In this document: piece by piece, positions 29,375 through 36,729 of the stretch
Numbering within the stretch: the first letter of the stretch is position 1
Layout of the letters: each line of letters starts with the position of its first letter
Notes under the pieces: generated by a model
What the model was told of the DNA's origin: nothing
Database searches by the model: none
Seen by the model: only the letters and a program-made list of their open reading frames with translations
Program-made: the position numbers and the translations under genes
Origin: Spirochaetaceae bacterium
GTDB lineage: Bacteria; Spirochaetota; Spirochaetia; Treponematales; Rectinemataceae
Length of the DNA: 36,729 nt
NCBI GenBank assembly: GCA_025355995.1
Contig: JANXYQ010000082.1
Coordinates: 1 to 36,729, forward strand
Direction: 5' to 3'

Positions 29375-31087
29375 ATGCCCAAGATAGAAGTAAACGAGAG
29401 CCTCTTCTTCTCCCTCCTGGGACGGCGCTTCTCCGCTCGCGAGCTCGAGTCCAGGCTCGAGGGGGCCAAGGCCGAGCTCGACGAGTGGCTCGAGGACCAG
29501 GTCGGCCCGGTGGACGAGCGGACCATAAAGATCGAGCTCAACGACACCAACCGCCCCGACCTCTGGTCCACCGCCGGCCTCGCGCGGGCCCTCAGGGTGA
29601 GGGAGACGGGAACGCGCCCCGAGTATCCCTTCTTCTCGCGCGAGGGCGCGCCCGCCGCGTCGAAGCGGAAGGTCGTCGTCGAGGAGAGCGTGAAGGGCGT
29701 CCGGCCCTTCCTCGCCGGCTTCTTCGTCTCGGGCCGCGCGATGACCGACGCGGTCCTCAAGGACATCATCCAGACCCAGGAGAAGCTCTGCTGGAATTTC
29801 GGCCGCAAGCGCCGCTCCGTCTCCATGGGCATCTACCGCACCGCGATCATCCAGTGGCCAGTCCGCTACAAGGCGGTCGCCCCCGACTCCGTGCGCTTCG
29901 TGCCCCTCCAGGGCGACAGGCCCATGACCCTCACCGAGATACTCAAGGAGCATCCGAAGGGGAGGGAGTACGGCTTCATCAACGAGCCGCACGCGCTCCA
30001 TCCCCTCCTCACGGACGCGAAGGGCGCCATCCTCTCCTACCCGCCCATCATCAATTCCAACGACCTCGGCGCGGTCAAGGTCGGCGACACCGAGCTCTTC
30101 GTCGAGCTCACGGGCACCGACCTCGTCTCGGTGACCCTCTCCGCCTCGATCGTGGCCTGCGACTTCGCGGACTCGGGCTTCGCCGTCGAGCCCGTCAAGG
30201 TCGAGTATCCCTACGATACGGCCTTCGGCCGCGAGGTGACCTTCCCCTATTATTTCCAGACGCCGGTGAGCGTAGAGGCGGCTAAGGTCTCCAAGCTCCT
30301 CGGGAAACCCTTCAGCGTCCAGGCGGTCCGCGACGCGGTCCGCCTCATGGGCTGCGCGACGGAGAGCCACGGCCAGTACGTGACGGTGTACCCTCCCGAG
30401 TACCGCAACGACTTCCTGCACGCCGTCGACATCGTCGAGGACGTGATGATGGGCAAGGGGATGGCTTTCTTCGAGCCCGAGCGCCCGCGCGACTTCACGA
30501 TCGGCCGGCTCACCCCCGTCGAGCTCATCTCGCGCAGGGCCAAGGCCATCCTCGCGGGCCTGGGCGGCCAGGAGATGATCTACGGCTATTTAGGGTCCGG
30601 CAAGGACCTCGTCGAGAGGATGGGAACCGGGGACGGCGAGGCGATCCGCATCTCCAACCCGATGGCGGAGAGCTTCGAGTACGTTCGCCCCTCGATACTT
30701 CCCAACCTCCTCGGCTCCGAGTCGGTGTCGAGCAGGGCTCCCTATCCCCATCGCATCTTCGAGGCGGGCAAGGTCGCCTTCCGCAACCCGCTGGAGAACT
30801 ACGGCGTCTCGACCCGCGCCAGGATAGCCTTCCTCCTCGCCCACGGCTCCGCTGACTACAACGAGGCGGCGAGCCAGGTCGCTACCCTCATGTTCTTCCT
30901 CGGCAAGGACTATTCCATCGCCGAGACCGAGGACCCGCGATTCATCCCCGGCCGGCAGGCCAGGGTGATCTACAAGGGCGATCCCATCGGCATCTTCGGC
31001 GAGATCCATCCCCGCGTCCTCGAGGCCTGGAGCATCGCCATGCCCTGCTCCGCGGCCGAGATCGACCTGGAGTCCCTCCTCGTCTAG
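29375..31087 (+). CDS. pheT: Phenylalanyl-tRNA synthetase beta subunit, archaeal type
   Basis: This 570-residue protein is the structural and editing beta subunit of PheRS. It is short (bacterial PheT is about 795-800 aa) and lacks the N-terminal tRNA-binding EMAP domain and the C-terminal anticodon-binding (FDX-ACB) domain, as expected for archaeal/eukaryotic-type beta chains. Visible landmarks are IELNDTNRPDLWSTAGLARALR (about 50-71, B1-like), the B3/B4 editing region around 100-260 with YPPIINSNDLGAV, a B5 domain near 300-370 and a catalytic-like class II module to the end with SNPMAESFEYVRPSILPNLL (about 427-446). The ATG has GGAGAGGGAAG upstream. It lies in an operon with pheS; the HEAT-repeat gene starts shortly after its stop. 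Confidence 0.95.
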   Translation: MPKIEVNESLFFSLLGRRFSARELESRLEGAKAELDEWLEDQVGPVDERTIKIELNDTNRPDLWSTAGLARALRVRETGTRPEYPFFSREGAPAASKRKVVVEESVKGVRPFLAGFFVSGRAMTDAVLKDIIQTQEKLCWNFGRKRRSVSMGIYRTAIIQWPVRYKAVAPDSVRFVPLQGDRPMTLTEILKEHPKGREYGFINEPHALHPLLTDAKGAILSYPPIINSNDLGAVKVGDTELFVELTGTDLVSVTLSASIVACDFADSGFAVEPVKVEYPYDTAFGREVTFPYYFQTPVSVEAAKVSKLLGKPFSVQAVRDAVRLMGCATESHGQYVTVYPPEYRNDFLHAVDIVEDVMMGKGMAFFEPERPRDFTIGRLTPVELISRRAKAILAGLGGQEMIYGYLGSGKDLVERMGTGDGEAIRISNPMAESFEYVRPSILPNLLGSESVSSRAPYPHRIFEAGKVAFRNPLENYGVSTRARIAFLLAHGSADYNEAASQVATLMFFLGKDYSIAETEDPRFIPGRQARVIYKGDPIGIFGEIHPRVLEAWSIAMPCSAAEIDLESLLV

Positions 31088-31114
31088 CTGTCCATGCCGG
31101 AAAGGCCGGATCCG

Positions 31115-33397
31115 ATGGTAACAAGGAGCCTCTCCCTCATCGCCGCCCTGACGCTGGCCCTCGGCGGCCTTTTGCCCGCCGCGGCCCGGGCCGAGCCCGG
31201 CGCCGCCGATTGGAAGGAGCCGGGCCTCATGCGCTCTTTCCTGAAGAAGGCTTCCGCACCCGACCGGCTCCTCCTCTATCGAAGCTGGCTCGCGATGCCC
31301 TCGGTCGAGAGGCCGGCCGTCTCCGAGGAGCTTGGCCTCGCCCTCGCGGCCGAGCTCGCCTCTCTCGACCTCCCCAAGGCGAGGGAGATCGCCGACCTCC
31401 TTCCAAAGGCGATGCGGCGCTCGAGGACCTTCTGGCCCGAGCGCGGGGAGGCGAGGGGAGAGCTCGTTGGCGCCCTGCTCGACAGGCCGGAGGCCGAGCT
31501 CGTTTCCTCGGCCGTCGCTCTCTGTCCCCTGGTCCCGCCGAGCCTCCCCCCCGCGGGCCTCCTCCTCACGAAGCGCCGGGCGGAGGGAATCCTTGCCCTG
31601 ACCGCGAAGGGGAAGCGCCCCCTCTCCGACTCCGAGGGCGGGGCGCTGTGGGCGCTGTGCTGGGCTTCGATCGAGAGGGGACAAGCCAATCCCTCCGCCC
31701 TCTCGCTGGCGGCGAGGATCGTATCGCAGTCCCGCTACTCCGCCTGGACCTGGTCCTCACGCATTGGCGCGCGCTCGATCGACAGGGCCGCGGCGGCCCT
31801 CTCGGCCCCGGCCCTCCCCTCGGAGCAGGCCCGACTCCTCTCGATCCTGGCGGCGGCAACCAGGATAGGCGAGGACGGCTCGATCTCCTTCGAGCCGAGC
31901 TACGCCTCAAGCCCCGCCGTTAAGCGGCTCCTCGACTCGCGGCTCAAGCCGGGCGGCGCCTACGGCGACGACGAAGAGGCCGGCTCGGCCCTTCTCCGTT
32001 CGGCCCGAGGGGCCCAGCCCTCCGAGGCGGAGCTCCTGGCCCTCCTCGATCCCGACCGGCCGGCCCAGGCCGCCGCCGCCGCCTCGCTGCTGTCGGGCAG
32101 CCGGAGCCCGGCGGCGGCCGCCGCTCTGTCCGCCCTCCTCAGGAACGGGGCCGCCCGCGACCCCTTCCTCCTCGTAGTCGCGATGCGCGCCCTCGCGGCG
32201 AACCTAGGCGCGGGCGCCGTCGATCCCGTCGCCGGCCTCTGCGAGGACCCCGCTGCCGAAGTGCGGGAGGCGGCCTGCCGCTGCCTCGCGCGACTCGGCG
32301 ACGCCGGGGCCCTGCCCGCCCTGCTCGGGCGGCTCCGCGATCCTGACGGAGCCGCTCGCCTGGCCGCGATCGAGGGGCTCGGCCGGCTCCGCGGCCAGGG
32401 CGCCGTCGATTCCCTCGGCGCGATCCTCCTCTCGCCCGAGGAGGACGGAGCGACCAAGCGGGCCTGCGCGAAGTCCCTCGGCGCCCTGGGCGGCCCGAAG
32501 GCGTTCTCGGCGCTCGAGGCCTTCCTCCTCTCGCCGCAGGACGGAAGCGGCGAGGAGGCCGCGGCGCGCTCCTATGCCGCCATCAGCCTCGGCGAGAGCG
32601 GGGATGGGTCGGCCGCCGATTCCCTCCTCGCGAACATCGACCCTAGGCGCGAGGCGGACCTGAATTACCACTGCATAGTCGCCCTCGGGCGCATAGCCGA
32701 TCCCGCCGGCCTGCGGAGGCTCCTCCCTCTCGCTCAGAAGGGGCTGCCCGTATGGATGGCCGCACCTAGGACGCGGACGCCGAGCGCCGTGTACTGGGCT
32801 CTCCTGTCCCTCGATGGCGGCCCGGCGCGCCAGTTCTATTTGGATCGCTGGAAGGCTGCCAGGCTCGCGTCAAGCGATAAGGCCGATGCGGCGGCCTGGT
32901 TCGCGGCGCTCTACCTTCTCGCTAACTCCCCCGCGGACGGGCAGGGCGCCTCCGCCGACCGCGCGGCCTGGGCGACTTGCGTCGACAAGGAGCTCCCCCG
33001 CGCGATCGCAACCGATTGCCGCATGGCAGGCGAAGCCCTCTCTCGCTATCCCTTCCCGGCGCTCCTCGACCGCGCGGCCTCCCTGCTCTCGACCCTAGAC
33101 CCATACTCGAAGTCCTGGATAGCCTCCTCCCTTGTCCATCATCCGACCGCGTCGATGATCCCAGCCCTACGCGCCCTCCTCGATTGCGAGGACGATTACC
33201 TCGCCTACGCCGCCCTCGCCTCGATGGACAACCTCGTTCCCCTCCTGCCGGCCTCCCTCGATCCCGAGCTGCGGGCGAGGCTAGCCGATTTCCGCGCGCG
33301 GATCGCGGGCTTGAGCACGGCCCAGGTCGCGGGGCGAACGGGTGAATGGCGCGATGTCGTGGGAAAGAGGCTCGACGGCCTCCTGGGGAAGCCCTGA
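31115..33397 (+). CDS. Exported HEAT-repeat protein
   Basis: This protein of about 760 residues has a signal peptide (MVTRSLSLIAALTLALGG core, cleavage near ARA), so it is probably periplasmic. The N-terminal half is helical and Leu/Ala-rich without a recognisable domain. HEAT/PBS-lyase-type repeats run from about 350 to 545, visible as alternating helices such as VREAACRCLARLGDAGALPALLGRLRDP. More irregular repeats continue to the C-terminus. HEAT solenoids usually mediate protein-protein contact. ATG 31115 is preferred because AAAGG lies upstream and the signal peptide starts there; ATG 31094 is in frame and also possible, giving 767 residues. It starts within 30 bases of the pheT stop and is probably co-transcribed, but nothing ties it to tRNA charging. 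Confidence 0.82.
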   Translation: MVTRSLSLIAALTLALGGLLPAAARAEPGAADWKEPGLMRSFLKKASAPDRLLLYRSWLAMPSVERPAVSEELGLALAAELASLDLPKAREIADLLPKAMRRSRTFWPERGEARGELVGALLDRPEAELVSSAVALCPLVPPSLPPAGLLLTKRRAEGILALTAKGKRPLSDSEGGALWALCWASIERGQANPSALSLAARIVSQSRYSAWTWSSRIGARSIDRAAAALSAPALPSEQARLLSILAAATRIGEDGSISFEPSYASSPAVKRLLDSRLKPGGAYGDDEEAGSALLRSARGAQPSEAELLALLDPDRPAQAAAAASLLSGSRSPAAAAALSALLRNGAARDPFLLVVAMRALAANLGAGAVDPVAGLCEDPAAEVREAACRCLARLGDAGALPALLGRLRDPDGAARLAAIEGLGRLRGQGAVDSLGAILLSPEEDGATKRACAKSLGALGGPKAFSALEAFLLSPQDGSGEEAAARSYAAISLGESGDGSAADSLLANIDPRREADLNYHCIVALGRIADPAGLRRLLPLAQKGLPVWMAAPRTRTPSAVYWALLSLDGGPARQFYLDRWKAARLASSDKADAAAWFAALYLLANSPADGQGASADRAAWATCVDKELPRAIATDCRMAGEALSRYPFPALLDRAASLLSTLDPYSKSWIASSLVHHPTASMIPALRALLDCEDDYLAYAALASMDNLVPLLPASLDPELRARLADFRARIAGLSTAQVAGRTGEWRDVVGKRLDGLLGKP

Positions 33398-33445
33398 GCG
33401 CCGAAGGCGCCCGGCTTCAGCGGCCCGCCGGGGCCTTCTCAAGCC
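33398..33445. terminator. Convergent gene gap with short hairpins
   Basis: The 48 bases between two convergent stops contain GCGCC-GAA-GGCGC (33398-33410). An AAGCCCT/AGGGCTT pairing begins at 33441 and extends into the end of the minus-strand gene. No T-run is present; it may act as a weak bidirectional terminator. Confidence 0.3.
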
Positions 33446-34288
33446 CTAACATCCCGCAAGGGCTTGCGCCACGTAGCGGGGGAGGGCGAAGGCGGCCCTG
33501 TGGACCTCGGCGTCGTAGTAGCGGGCTTCCAGCTCGCGCTTGGCCCAGCGCTCCGCGTCGTAGTCCTTGACGGGATGGTACTTCTTGGAGGCGAAGCCGA
33601 GGAGAGTCGAGCCTCCCTCCGCGGCGGGCGAATCCACTCGGTAGAGGCAGTAGGAGGGGAAGAGCCGCTTCAGCTTGCCCGCGGCGCTCACGAGCTCGCG
33701 GCGCCTGGCCGCGTAGTAGGCGCTGCCGGCCGGGGAGACGAGGATGCCGTCTCCGGAGAGGAGCCTGAAGCAGTCGCAGTAGAAGCTCTGCCCCAGTCCG
33801 CTTTCTCCCGAGTCGCCCCGATGCTGGATTATCGCAAGGTCGAAGCGGTCCTTGGATTCCCTCGCGTAGGACTCGGCGTTCTCCTGCGCGAGGCGCATCC
33901 TGGGATCGGCCAGGGCCGCCGCCAGGTCCGGGAAGAAACGGCGCTGCGCCTCCAGCAGCACGGCATCGTCCTCGACGAGGACGACCCGCTCGACCTGGGG
34001 GTAGCGGAGAAGCTCCGCCGCCACGCCGCAGTCGCGGGCGCCGACGACGAGGGCGGCCCTCACGTTCGGGTGCACGTTGAGCGGCACGTGGACGAGCATC
34101 TCGCGGCGGGCGAAGCCCTCGCCCTCCGTGAGCGCCAGGCAGCCGTCGATCGCGAGCGCCTTGCCGAAGTCCTCGGTCTCGAGCACGTCGACCCGGCCTT
34201 CCTTGCCCTCGCCCGAGAACAGGGGGCGCGTTACGCGAACGCACCACTTGGTGTCGGGGCTGTCGCTCCTTGCGTACCATAGGTCCAT
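33446..34288 (-). CDS. Spermidine-synthase-like protein with altered active site
   Basis: This 280-residue protein is colinear with SpeE aminopropyltransferases: an N-terminal beta domain (1-70) with VDVLETEDFGKALAIDG, and a Rossmann-type domain (75-230) with LLRYPQVERVVLVE, which normally binds decarboxylated S-adenosylmethionine. Several catalytic positions differ from the family. GGGDGG is GARDCG (83-88), the conserved YH after the DE loop is RR (61-62), the adenosine-contacting DG is NA (137-138), and the DSTDP catalytic loop is QHRGD (155-159). It is therefore likely not a normal spermidine synthase and may bind a different substrate or none. It lies alone on the minus strand, with a TTGACA-N17-TACTCT promoter six bases before its ATG. 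The start is fixed by the family's usual N-terminus (MDLWY). Confidence 0.75.
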   Translation of the reverse strand: MDLWYARSDSPDTKWCVRVTRPLFSGEGKEGRVDVLETEDFGKALAIDGCLALTEGEGFARREMLVHVPLNVHPNVRAALVVGARDCGVAAELLRYPQVERVVLVEDDAVLLEAQRRFFPDLAAALADPRMRLAQENAESYARESKDRFDLAIIQHRGDSGESGLGQSFYCDCFRLLSGDGILVSPAGSAYYAARRRELVSAAGKLKRLFPSYCLYRVDSPAAEGGSTLLGFASKKYHPVKDYDAERWAKRELEARYYDAEVHRAAFALPRYVAQALAGC

Positions 34289-34294
34289 CGTCTG

Positions 34295-34323
34295 AGAGTA
34301 GGACCTTCGCGAGGCTATGTCAA
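34295..34323 (-). promoter_or_regulatory. Promoter of the spermidine-synthase-like gene (TTGACA-N17-TACTCT)
   Basis: On the minus strand TTGACA (34318-34323) is followed after 17 bases by TACTCT (34295-34300). The ATG at 34288 starts six bases later and has no Shine-Dalgarno sequence, so a leaderless mRNA is predicted. Confidence 0.6.
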
Positions 34324-34410
34324 TGTAAGCTTCGCGCTCGGCTGAAAGGCCGGGAGCGCGAAAGGTCCTGTCAAGGTCGGGTCCGAGCCGTCCGATATTG
34401 CAGGCATACT

Positions 34411-34710
34411 ATGAGCCCTGGGGATACCGTCCTGCTTGTGTCGCGACTCGCGACCGCGGCCGTGGCCGCCTTCCTCGCGATACTCCTCTGGTCCAGGACC
34501 AGGGACATCGCTTGGATGCTCATTGTCATAGGCGTCATCGCGAGCTACGCGGACATCCTCTTCGGCCTCCTCTCCCAGCTCGGCCTGGTGGACGAGTCGC
34601 GCTACTCCCTCCTCGGCATACCGATCGGCCGTGCGCTCCTGTCCAACCTGCCTTATCTATTCCTGTGCTCCGCCCTCCTCGTGATGATCCGTCGTAAACG
34701 CATCCATTAA
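34411..34710 (+). CDS. Small integral membrane protein
   Basis: This 99-residue protein has three likely transmembrane helices: about 8-28, 33-57 and 74-94, with a basic C-terminal RRKRIH tail suggesting a cytoplasmic end. I do not recognise the family. The frame is open back to 34270, but ATG 34411 is chosen because the hydrophobic protein begins there and the upstream codons show no sensible sequence. No Shine-Dalgarno sequence is evident. It lies between the divergent spermidine-synthase-like gene and yifB with 130 bases after it, so it may be transcribed alone. The function is unknown, and the short length makes the call moderate. Confidence 0.6.
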   Translation: MSPGDTVLLVSRLATAAVAAFLAILLWSRTRDIAWMLIVIGVIASYADILFGLLSQLGLVDESRYSLLGIPIGRALLSNLPYLFLCSALLVMIRRKRIH

Positions 34711-34840
34711 TCCCGAAAGCACGCTTTTATGCGCGAGTTCGGATATCCTCGCCGACCTCGCGCGATAATCGATGTGTTCTTGAATCCAGCCTCAATCGTC
34801 AGGCCCCGCCGCGCGCGTCCATCCCTAAGGGGAGGGCGCG

Positions 34841-36415
34841 ATGACCGTGATCGCCCATGAGCCTTCGGGCTTCGAGGGAAGCCTCGTCAACGTCGAGGTG
34901 GACATACGCCGCGGCATCCCCGGCATGGATCTCGTCGGCCTCGCTGCCGGAGCGGTCAAGGAAGCCCGTGAGCGGGTCAGGGCGGCGATCCGCAACTCGG
35001 GCTTCGAATTCCCTCTCGACCGCGTCCTCATCAGCCTCGCCCCCGCCGACCTGACCAAGGAAGGCGCAGCCTACGACCTGCCGATGGCCCTTGCCCTCCT
35101 GGGCGCATCCGGGGCCGTGCCCGACGCCGGCCATCCCATCCTCGCGCTGGGCGAGCTCAGGCTCGAAGGAACGGTGCGCCCGGTCCGAGGGGTCCTTCCC
35201 GCGGTCGCCGCGGCGATCCGCGCTGGTATCCACCGCTTCATCGTTCCCGCCGACAACGCCGCGGAGGCGCGAGCCCTGCGAAAGGGCCTCGTCTTCCCCA
35301 TCCGCCACCTTTCGGAAACGCCCCTGCTGCTAGGCCTTATCCGCGAGGGGAGCGCGCCGCCCGACTGGCGTCCGCCGGATGGCGGAGCGCCACTCCCGTT
35401 CACCCGGGCCGCCGCGTACGAGGGCGACCTCTCCGAGCTCAAGGGGCAGGCTCGCGTCAAACGCGCCCTCGAGATAGCGGCGGCCGGGGGGCACAATATC
35501 CTCCTCGTGGGACCGCCGGGCTCGGGGAAGACCATGGCTGCGAGGCGTTTCGTCGGGCTGTTGCCCGATATGGCCGAGGAGGACGCCGTGCAGGTGGCCT
35601 CGCTCTACTCCCTCTCCGGCCTCCTAGGCGCGGGCGGCGACCTGCAGCTCAGGCCGCCCTTTCGAGCCCCTCATCACTCGGCCTCGCTGGAGGGGATGAT
35701 CGGAGGGGGCCGCCGCCTTCGGCCCGGGGAAATAAGCCTCGCCCACAAGGGGGTCCTCTTCCTCGACGAGGCCGCCGAGTTCCGCGCCGACGTACTGCAA
35801 TCCCTGCGCGAACCCATAGAGGAAGCCTGGGTCTCCCTCGTGCGCGCCGGATCCGTCGCGCGTTTCCCCTCGGAATTCCAGCTAGTGATGGCCGCGAATC
35901 CCTGCCCCTGCGGCAATCTCGGGCGCAAGGGCAAGGCCTGCCTCTGCTCAATACAAGAGCTGCAGCGATATAGAAGGAAAATAGGCGGCCCCCTGCTCGA
36001 CCGCATAGATATCCGCGTGCCCGTGGAACCTACTCCCGCCGAAGCCCTGCTCGGTCCGGCCGGAGAGCGGGGGGCGGCCGTTAGGCGGAGGGTAGAGGCG
36101 GCGATTACGCTGCAGGGAGAGAGGTATCGCCGAGAGGGGGGGCTCGGCGAGGGGCCACGCAAAGCCATGTCGAACGCGCGGCTCGAGCCCGGGCAGGTGG
36201 AGGAATACTGCCGCCTCGACGGCGATGGCATCCGCATCTTCCAGCGCGCGGTGGAGAGGCTTGACCTCTCCTCGCGCGCCTGCCATTCGATCTTGAAGAT
36301 AGCCCGCACGATAGCCGACCTCGAGGCGCGGGAAGCGATCGGGGAGGAGCAGGTGCTCGAGGCCGTTCAACACAGGCGTTTCGGCGATGGCGATGAAATT
36401 TGGCCCGATCTGTGA
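34841..36415 (+). CDS. yifB: YifB/ComM-family AAA+ ATPase
   Basis: This 524-residue protein belongs to the Mg-chelatase-like family of YifB/ComM. The N-terminal 165 residues form a Lon-protease-type ChlI domain (VEVDIRRGIPGMDLVGL near 20-36). The AAA+ module has Walker A GPPGSGKT (about 224-231), Walker B VLFLDEAAEF (about 303-312), the family's cysteine cluster NPCPCG...CLCS (about 352-368) and GGPLLDRIDIRVPV (about 384-397). ComM is a hexameric helicase that aids branch migration during natural transformation in some bacteria; whether that applies here is unknown. It does not indicate chlorophyll synthesis. The ATG has GGGGAGGG upstream. It appears monocistronic, since the next 300 bases carry no clear gene. 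Confidence 0.95.
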   Translation: MTVIAHEPSGFEGSLVNVEVDIRRGIPGMDLVGLAAGAVKEARERVRAAIRNSGFEFPLDRVLISLAPADLTKEGAAYDLPMALALLGASGAVPDAGHPILALGELRLEGTVRPVRGVLPAVAAAIRAGIHRFIVPADNAAEARALRKGLVFPIRHLSETPLLLGLIREGSAPPDWRPPDGGAPLPFTRAAAYEGDLSELKGQARVKRALEIAAAGGHNILLVGPPGSGKTMAARRFVGLLPDMAEEDAVQVASLYSLSGLLGAGGDLQLRPPFRAPHHSASLEGMIGGGRRLRPGEISLAHKGVLFLDEAAEFRADVLQSLREPIEEAWVSLVRAGSVARFPSEFQLVMAANPCPCGNLGRKGKACLCSIQELQRYRRKIGGPLLDRIDIRVPVEPTPAEALLGPAGERGAAVRRRVEAAITLQGERYRREGGLGEGPRKAMSNARLEPGQVEEYCRLDGDGIRIFQRAVERLDLSSRACHSILKIARTIADLEAREAIGEEQVLEAVQHRRFGDGDEIWPDL

Positions 36416-36448
36416 GCTGGAAAGTCCGGCCATCGAGGAGCGAGTAGC

Positions 36449-36477
36449 TTGACAATTATCGTGCCAACCTATATTAC
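36449..36477 (+). promoter_or_regulatory. Near-consensus promoter (TTGACA-N17-TATTAC)
   Basis: TTGACA at 36449-36454 and TATTAC at 36472-36477 are 17 bases apart. It lies just after yifB and reads out of the window. Confidence 0.6.
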
Positions 36478-36540
36478 ATCCCTCGCGTCGAGTGACCTTC
36501 CAAGCGCGGCGAAAAAGGGAAGAGAAAAGGGAACAAGCGC

Positions 36541-36568
36541 TTGACAGGGGACGAGGAATTACGATAGT
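36541..36568 (+). promoter_or_regulatory. Second near-consensus promoter (TTGACA-N16-GATAGT)
   Basis: TTGACA at 36541-36546 and GATAGT at 36563-36568 are 16 bases apart. It is the second of a tandem pair 92 bases apart. Confidence 0.55.
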
Positions 36569-36729
36569 TTCATCGAGCGCCTTAAAGGCACGGCGGCACG
36601 TGAAAGCCCTGGAAAGAAGATAATCAAACAGCGGAAGGCAATCGGGCAGTGCCCAATCCTTGGTGAAAAAGGCCAAGGCAGCGGGTGACGGTCAGTATCG
36701 CCTTGACGCAGATGCGAAGGGTTCCAAGG

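Larger units (their letters stand above)
36416..36729 (+). other. Lower-GC region without a supported gene at the window end
   Basis: Base composition drops relative to the rest of the window. Two near-consensus promoters are present, followed by short hairpins (GGGC-AGT-GCCC near 36648, CCTTGG...CCAAGG at about 36657-36677). An open plus-strand frame after a TAA near 36623 continues to the window end with Lys/Ala/Gly-rich residues and could be the start of a gene (TTG or GTG start near 36660), but it has no ribosome binding site and is too short to judge. Confidence 0.5.

Noticed and set aside
34841-36415. Magnesium chelatase of chlorophyll synthesis
   Set aside because: The domain order is that of YifB/ComM, and no tetrapyrrole genes are nearby.
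36419-36429. GGAAAGTCCGG resembling the conserved RNase P RNA segment
   Set aside because: The following sequence does not match the rest of the RNase P core, and the motif overlaps the end of yifB, so it is a chance match.
35948-36676. 242-codon minus-strand frame extending past yifB
   Set aside because: Most of it is antisense to yifB, it has no motif, and the part outside yifB shows no ribosome binding site or domain.

Overview
This window is about 36.7 kb of high-GC DNA from a Gram-negative-type bacterium, most likely a spirochaete related to Treponema. Four things support this: an archaeal-type PheS/PheT pair, which is a known spirochaete peculiarity; an adjacent uvrA-lptD pair and a phoH-HD-ybeY-corC-TPR operon that, from memory, resemble Treponema gene order; an LptD-type outer-membrane protein; and strong codon bias. 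No rRNA, tRNA, CRISPR array, transposase or phage gene was recognised.

Layout. Positions 1-1962 (minus): a secreted alpha/beta hydrolase followed by an SPFH/band 7 protein cut by the window edge, transcribed from a promoter that overlaps a perfect palindrome. 2145-8532 (plus): uvrA and a large lptD. 8595-15221 (plus): a tight, overlapping operon of phoH-like ATPase, 7TM-HD (PgpH-type) phosphodiesterase, ybeY, corC-like CBS protein and a secreted TPR protein. 15395-26877 (plus): the accessory-looking core, with gdhA (NAD-type signature), an acyl-CoA dehydrogenase, a 1004-aa receiver/PEP-synthase-like protein, a second gdhA (NADP-type signature), a 376-base intergenic region with a 73-bp perfect-armed inverted repeat, a low-GC DUF1801 gene and a second receiver/PEP-synthase-like protein. 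26890-27588 (minus): a secreted protein of unknown function. 27736-33397 (plus): pheS, pheT and a secreted HEAT-repeat protein. 33446-34288 (minus): a degenerate spermidine-synthase-like protein. 34411-36415 (plus): a small membrane protein and a YifB/ComM-family AAA protein. 36416-36729: lower-GC DNA with two near-consensus promoters reading out of the window.

How the genes may work together. The phoH to corC block is a ribosome/RNA-maintenance and nucleotide-signalling operon, and uvrA and lptD are housekeeping. The most unusual part is the pair of proteins joining a degenerate receiver, an intact receiver and a PPDK-type ATP-grasp domain, but with no recognisable phosphohistidine or PEP/pyruvate catalytic domain. 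Each lies in the same orientation downstream of a glutamate dehydrogenase. I infer a possible two-component-controlled phosphotransfer or signalling step linked to glutamate/2-oxoglutarate balance; this is untested.

Promoter style. Several genes have a good -35/-10 pair whose -10 ends only 6 to 10 bases before the start codon and have no Shine-Dalgarno sequence (uvrA, lptD, the acyl-CoA dehydrogenase, the first receiver-PPDK gene and the spermidine-synthase-like gene). This predicts leaderless mRNAs alongside conventional ones.
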